DNA from: Hyalella azteca
Lineage: Eukaryota > Arthropoda > Malacostraca > Amphipoda > Hyalellidae
Assembly: GCF_000764305.2 (NCBI RefSeq)
Contig: NW_025931475.1
Span: 1-64,000, forward strand
Length of the DNA: 64,000 nt
Direction: 5' to 3'
Below, one piece after another: positions 24,201-30,200 of the stretch. The notes beneath the pieces are model-generated. The model worked only from the letters and a program-made list of their open reading frames with translations, was not told the origin of the DNA and did no database searches. The first letter of the stretch is position 1, and each line of letters opens with the position of its first letter. The position numbers and the translations under genes are program-made.

Positions 24201-27200
24201 ACTGCCTGGACACAGGTTCAGATCCCTTCGCCTCGACCAGCCAAACAACATCCAGCCTTCCTCTCGAGTCCACCCAATGCCGGGGCTCTCTTCCCCTTAC
24301 CTACAACGAAGGCCCTATTGGTTGGGGAGCCCCTCTTCAGCTTGGGGGGCGTTATGAGGACCCCAAATCTTCACACGAGAGGAAATCTCTTAACTCTGAG
24401 AATGATTTTCACGGCTGCTTGTCGCACGTGCGCGTCAACAAAGAATTCCAAGACCTCGGGTCGCCAGGCGCCATGACCGCGAGCGTGGCTGGCTGTGGCG
24501 CCCTCTCCTGCTTCCGGCCCTCGAACGCGTGTCCTCGGCACGCTCGGTACGCTTCGTGTCCCCTCAACCAAGTGAAGCTTGTTTATTTGATCTTGAAATG
24601 CAGAGGAAGATTATAAAAATAAACTGTCGATTTCTCCAGTTTTACGACTTTCATTTTATACTTCGCTATGTGACAGCCCGCATTTTCACCGCGGAAATAA
24701 ATATCATGATCATGTTTTTGCATTTAATTACCCAGTATTTATGTGATGTGATGCCTTGTATACCATATATACATCACTGGTGTATGTATATTCAGCTTGT
24801 TCACAAATTTGTATGTTAAATCAATTAATCTTATAATAAGCCAATATTATGCATGAAGTTTGATGATACAACACTTCCTAAAGATTCGATCCGTCACCAC
24901 CGCAGATGCCAGGGGTCGCCGGGCGCGGAGCAGTGCGAGTGCGCCCCGGGGCGGGCGGGTGCCGGCTGTCTGGCCGAGTCTCCGGCGCTGTTCTTCCTCA
25001 GCAAAAGTCATGTCAACGTCGCTCTCTCCTTCACCCCGCCCGAGTATTGGGCTCAAATTGAGCTTAGGTTTGAAGACAGTTTTCTTCCATAAGTTAAGTT
25101 TAGTACAATTTAATTTCACCACTCCATGAACTTTGAAATTATGTACAGAAAATTATGAGAAGTAGGAACGCTCTGATAATTTATGTTATGATGCAGTTGA
25201 TCATTATTTGCAGTCTGTGAGCAATAACGAATGGAAATAAATTTCATTCATTATTCAGTGAAACATTTGTCAAAGATTCATGTCTCACACTGCATAAATT
25301 TTACTTAGGTTCCTGACGCGGACGAGCGATGGTACACTCGTGCTTCTGCGGTCACGTCACCGCACCGACTGGCTGAGTTTAGAGCTCCAGGCCGGCAGTG
25401 TTTGTCTTGTCGTTGGCTTGGACGGTCGCGTGTACACTTCGCTCTGCGTTGTTAAAAAAATCGACGACGGAGAATGGCATCATGTCATGGCGCAGAGGTA
25501 AGAGGATACTTTTAAATTAATCATTAGTATGCTGGTAGTGACATGTATATTTTAGAAATGCAATCTGCTGTCTGTATTAATAAAACTTGTATTAGGATCT
25601 AATAATCTCATGGGAATGAATAGTAAATGAACTACTGAAGTATATCAGCAAAATGTCATTGATATACCTCTTATATCAATTCAAGCAACTGATATTCCAT
25701 GCTAATATTATAGAAATAAGAGTTTCCGTTACAGGCACGCAGAGTTGCTGGAGGTCGCCATAGATGAGGCGGAGCAAGACTCGTACGCCAGCGCTCTGCT
25801 GCCAGAGCTGCAGAGTTTACCTTTCAGCGTCAGCAGACACGATGGCGCGTGGCTGGGAGGTCTGACTGAGAGTGTGAGGCCAACATCTGCGGATGAAGCC
25901 TTCAGATCTGTGGATGTGGCCCCGAGATCTTTGGATGTGGCCCCGAGATCTTTGGATGTGGCCCCGAGATCTGTGGATGTGGCCCCGAGATCTTTGGATG
26001 TGGCCCCGAGATCCTTGGATGTGGCCCCGAGATCTGTGGATGTGGCCTTCAGATCTGCGGAGGACGCCTCAAGTTCTAAAGAAACGGTAGAACTTACACA
26101 GAATTCTCCAGATGCGGCTAGAAAATTACGCATATCTTTACCAAATTTCGTCGAGGGCAAAACTCAAGCGTCTACTCACAAGCAGCGCGAGTTTCTATCA
26201 CTAACCCACCTATCTCCAACTACTTCTATCTCCAACTCCCGGTCGCTTGTCTCCGGGAAATCGGACGAACTTCGGCTCCCTGGCTTCGAATATTTCAGAT
26301 TTTCCCGCAAGAAAAGATCTCGGTCTCACCGCAAGAGGAGGAATAGAGTCGAGCTGGATGGCGGCAGCTTGTGGAAGGATTTTAATAATGGTGTAATGAG
26401 TGGAAATGTTTGTGTTCAATCTGTAAAAAGAGTTTGGTTGCATGCATTGATGAATGAATTCTATCATTAGTGAATATCGAGCATTGATGAGATATAAGTG
26501 GAAATAGGGTATGACTGAAATTCAATTTTGCATTATCTAGTTAGATTTTTGGTTTTCATGGAATTGTAATTAACCCAGAATAATTTCATATTGAAAATCA
26601 AGAATATATAATATAAGCACATTTATAATAAAAGCTCCTATGGTACCACATACGCTCCTAAAAGTTCCCCTTTTGAATATCCTTTGAATTGAATATACTT
26701 TTTCTGCCAGGCTGTTTGTCTGCCGTGCGCGTCTTTGGACATTTGCTGCCCTTGCCTGAAATTGTCAATAATAACCACAGCAGCAACAGCAGCAACAACA
26801 ACATCAAAAACACGAGTAATTCAGCTGGCTCAGTAACGTCTTTTGCAAACGTCATCTCGGGATGCACGTCGCCGTCTGTGTGCACCAACACCAGCTGTCC
26901 TCCTCCTCTGACCTGCGGCCACAGCTGGGGCCTCAACACTTGCGGGTTTGTAGGAGATTTGAATCTTCATTAATAAAAAAATTCCCTGGTGGTTGATTGG
27001 TGTTGCTCCGTTACTTGCTCATTCGAAGTCACAGGTCTTACAGATCATTAGGCTGCTCTAGTAACAATCGAAGTATAATTTTCAGGATGTGTTTCCACTA
27101 TTTCATTTGCATTCCCTTCACCCCTCTCATTTTCGTCCCTTTCTTTTATATATCCAGTTACTTTCCCACTAGAGCAATAATCTACCAACTATGGGGGAAT

Positions 27201-30200
27201 TATTCTCGTATCAATTGAATTACAAGCATCAGATTATTTTCTATATTTCCCTATCATTTACACTCCCTTCTGACGAAGTTTGCATTTTCGATAGCCAATG
27301 ACTTACTCAGCTGAACAAGAATCGTAATGCCGTTCATCAAATATCTTCTCTACCAACGTATGAGCAATCTAATCGTTAATCTCATATTTTCTCTATCAAC
27401 AACTTTAATTTGTATCTAAAATTGTACGCAATGGCGTTGCAGGTGCGCCGCTGGCGAGGAACTCTCGCGTGACGGCACCGCGTGTTTAGACGTCGACGAA
27501 TGCCGCTACGACCCTTGCCTCAATCTGGGCGTGTGTGTAAACACTCATCCTGGTGAGTTCATTACTTGGATAATTCAGTCCTTGCACTCATGTCTTGTAT
27601 GTTCGCACCCCGCTATTTGTTGTCCATACCATTCATTTGTTTTGAGTTTTGCCTCATTTCTACCTGAACCAATAAGCTTGGGTCCATCAGAACTTCGATT
27701 TCTTTCATTGAACTAAACTCGATTAAAATGAAGCGCTCAACCTTTTAATTTGAAATGTTCAAATGCTACTCATATTGGTGAAATAAAGTGTCATTTCCTG
27801 AACTGCTTCAAAAGTCGACTGTGACAGAACATAATTTCGAATGGGATAAGATTTTGTTGTCGCTCTCAGTGTGAATAAATTTGAATTTTATGATTACAGA
27901 TCCGAATTCAGTGGCATGTTTATAGTGCTTTGTCTATGGGTCTTCCAGCGATCAATTTATCCGACATCCGCAAGTGTACCCTTAGTGGTCTTAGCAATAA
28001 ATGCGGGTCATAATTTTTATACATCATTTTACTATAAATTAATACGCATTTCATGAAAGTTTTTCACTTTTGATAGAAACATTTACATTATAATTAAACT
28101 CATTACATCGGTCATGAATAATTACGTTGTTATCCGATATGTTAATATAATTACTTATAAGTCGAGGCCTATCAATAAAACTATAGTGCAAAGTACACTC
28201 ATGTTTACAAACAATGAGCTTTTACGGACAAAATTTCATTATTCTGTGCGGTGTGCCTTCTATCAGATTATAATTCCTCTATCCAATGAATATAAAGCAT
28301 CGCTGCGCACCTCCGTTTACTCTGATAATTTGCCGCGGTCAGGGTACCGCTGCGTCTGCGGACCGGCGCACCGCGGAGAGCACTGCGAGTGGGGCGCCGC
28401 CGGGGCGCTGGAGGCTCCGTACTCGCTTAGCTTTCTTGTGGCTTCAGCTGCCGCCTCAGCAGCTGCACTGTTGCTCAGTAATGTTGCTCGGTCCCGCTAT
28501 TTTTATTTTCAACACTTACTGATTGATATCTAGTTTTCTATGTGTTTTTTGCTATTCCAAATTTAATCTACCGTTTCGCAATCTTCACACAGTTTTGACA
28601 TTTTTAAAGGACCTTTAACATCTTGGCAAACGATTGTTTCATAAGTTGCATTAGTGTAAGGAATATTGTCCCAATGTTACGTCGATTTTAGAACATGTCA
28701 ACTTCACAATTTTCGAGAGTATAACAAATTTCCATTATCAGCCGTAAATACGTTTGATGCCAACGACGCATATCATTCCTTTTCAGTTATCGTAAGCTGT
28801 TTTATATGCCTCGTTCTGAAGAAGAAACGTCGACGGAAATCTGCGCGTTGTTGCAGTGAGAGCGACGCGCGGGACCGCCGAGCGAACGCCAACAAAAGAC
28901 GCGCGTCGCCAGCTTCGACCAAAGACGGTCTCGCGTCTCTGTCCGAACTCGCGGAATTATCGCCAAGGCCTTGCTCTTTGATTCCTTCTTCCTACTGCCA
29001 TATGCGAACCAACGGGGAATCGTGTTTTGAAGAGCAAACTGCGCAAAAAGAGACCTCGGTATCAGTCATTGGGAACTGCCCACCTCGCATATCCGTCGTT
29101 GGTGAGTATTTGCCACTTTAAGTGAGCTCGCTTAAATTTACAGTTGTATGCATTTCTGTTTGATAAGATTGCTTAATTACACATTCTTCGTGTTACCATG
29201 TCATTGCCGTGTTGTGAGGGCTTTCTAAATACCACGACGGTTGAGGTAACATTGATGGGCTGCCGTGGCTTCGGGCTGTCGGTGAGTAATAATATGTACT
29301 CCTATTGATTGGTGTTCGCTTGCCTAACAGCAGAGAGACCGTAGTAGTTAACGGATCCTCGTCCAGTAGTAGTAGAGGGTTCCTCTTCCAGCTTGAGCCA
29401 GCCTGGATAGAGAGAGGGAGACCTACTCCGAAAGAGGCATCTAAAGCCAAGTTCTCGCCACTCAGAGAACCCTACCATTTGTTGATACTCCTCTGACGAC
29501 AGGATCTTTTCTCACTACTTCGCTGACGAGCAATGTTACTTCTTCGATGTCGGCATCAGAGCCGTTTAACCTGTGCCTTGAAACCTCGGGGTCTCACAGA
29601 ACACAATAGACATGAAGGCAAACGCAGTCGATGCCAGAAGAGTATCCTCACTTTTTCCGCATCTCATCGACGACGGGTGAAGACTTGAGAGCCAGTGACG
29701 TTGTTCTACTTGATCACTCACTGGGGAGAGAGCCGAATAATGAGCACCAGACCCGCGACGGAGCACCCACGGTGAAAGTACAAAATAAAACTCAAAGTCG
29801 ATCAGTAATCGACATGAATTTATTGGCAGCTTCTTCCGTCACCGTCGAGACTCACGGAGCACTAAACGAAATAATGGAAACGATCTGGTAAGTTGCTAAT
29901 GAAATTAGCCCAAGTCGAAAAATTAAAAAAGCATCTCAGCAACTTTATTGGCAAATTAATCTACCAAATTAATAAATTCATGTATAGGGCATTGGTGGAT
30001 TTCCCAATAAACAGTGGGGGGAAATAAATATTCGTACACTTGAAAAATCGTATTTTAATGTATGTAAGTACACAAACTGAACAGGAGAAGTGATTTATAT
30101 TATGTATAGAGGCGCATTGTATTCAAAAATAGCATCAATAGAAATTAAATCTCAATGCAACAAAAATTAATGCAACATGTTAACTTCTTCGGGTCAAAAA

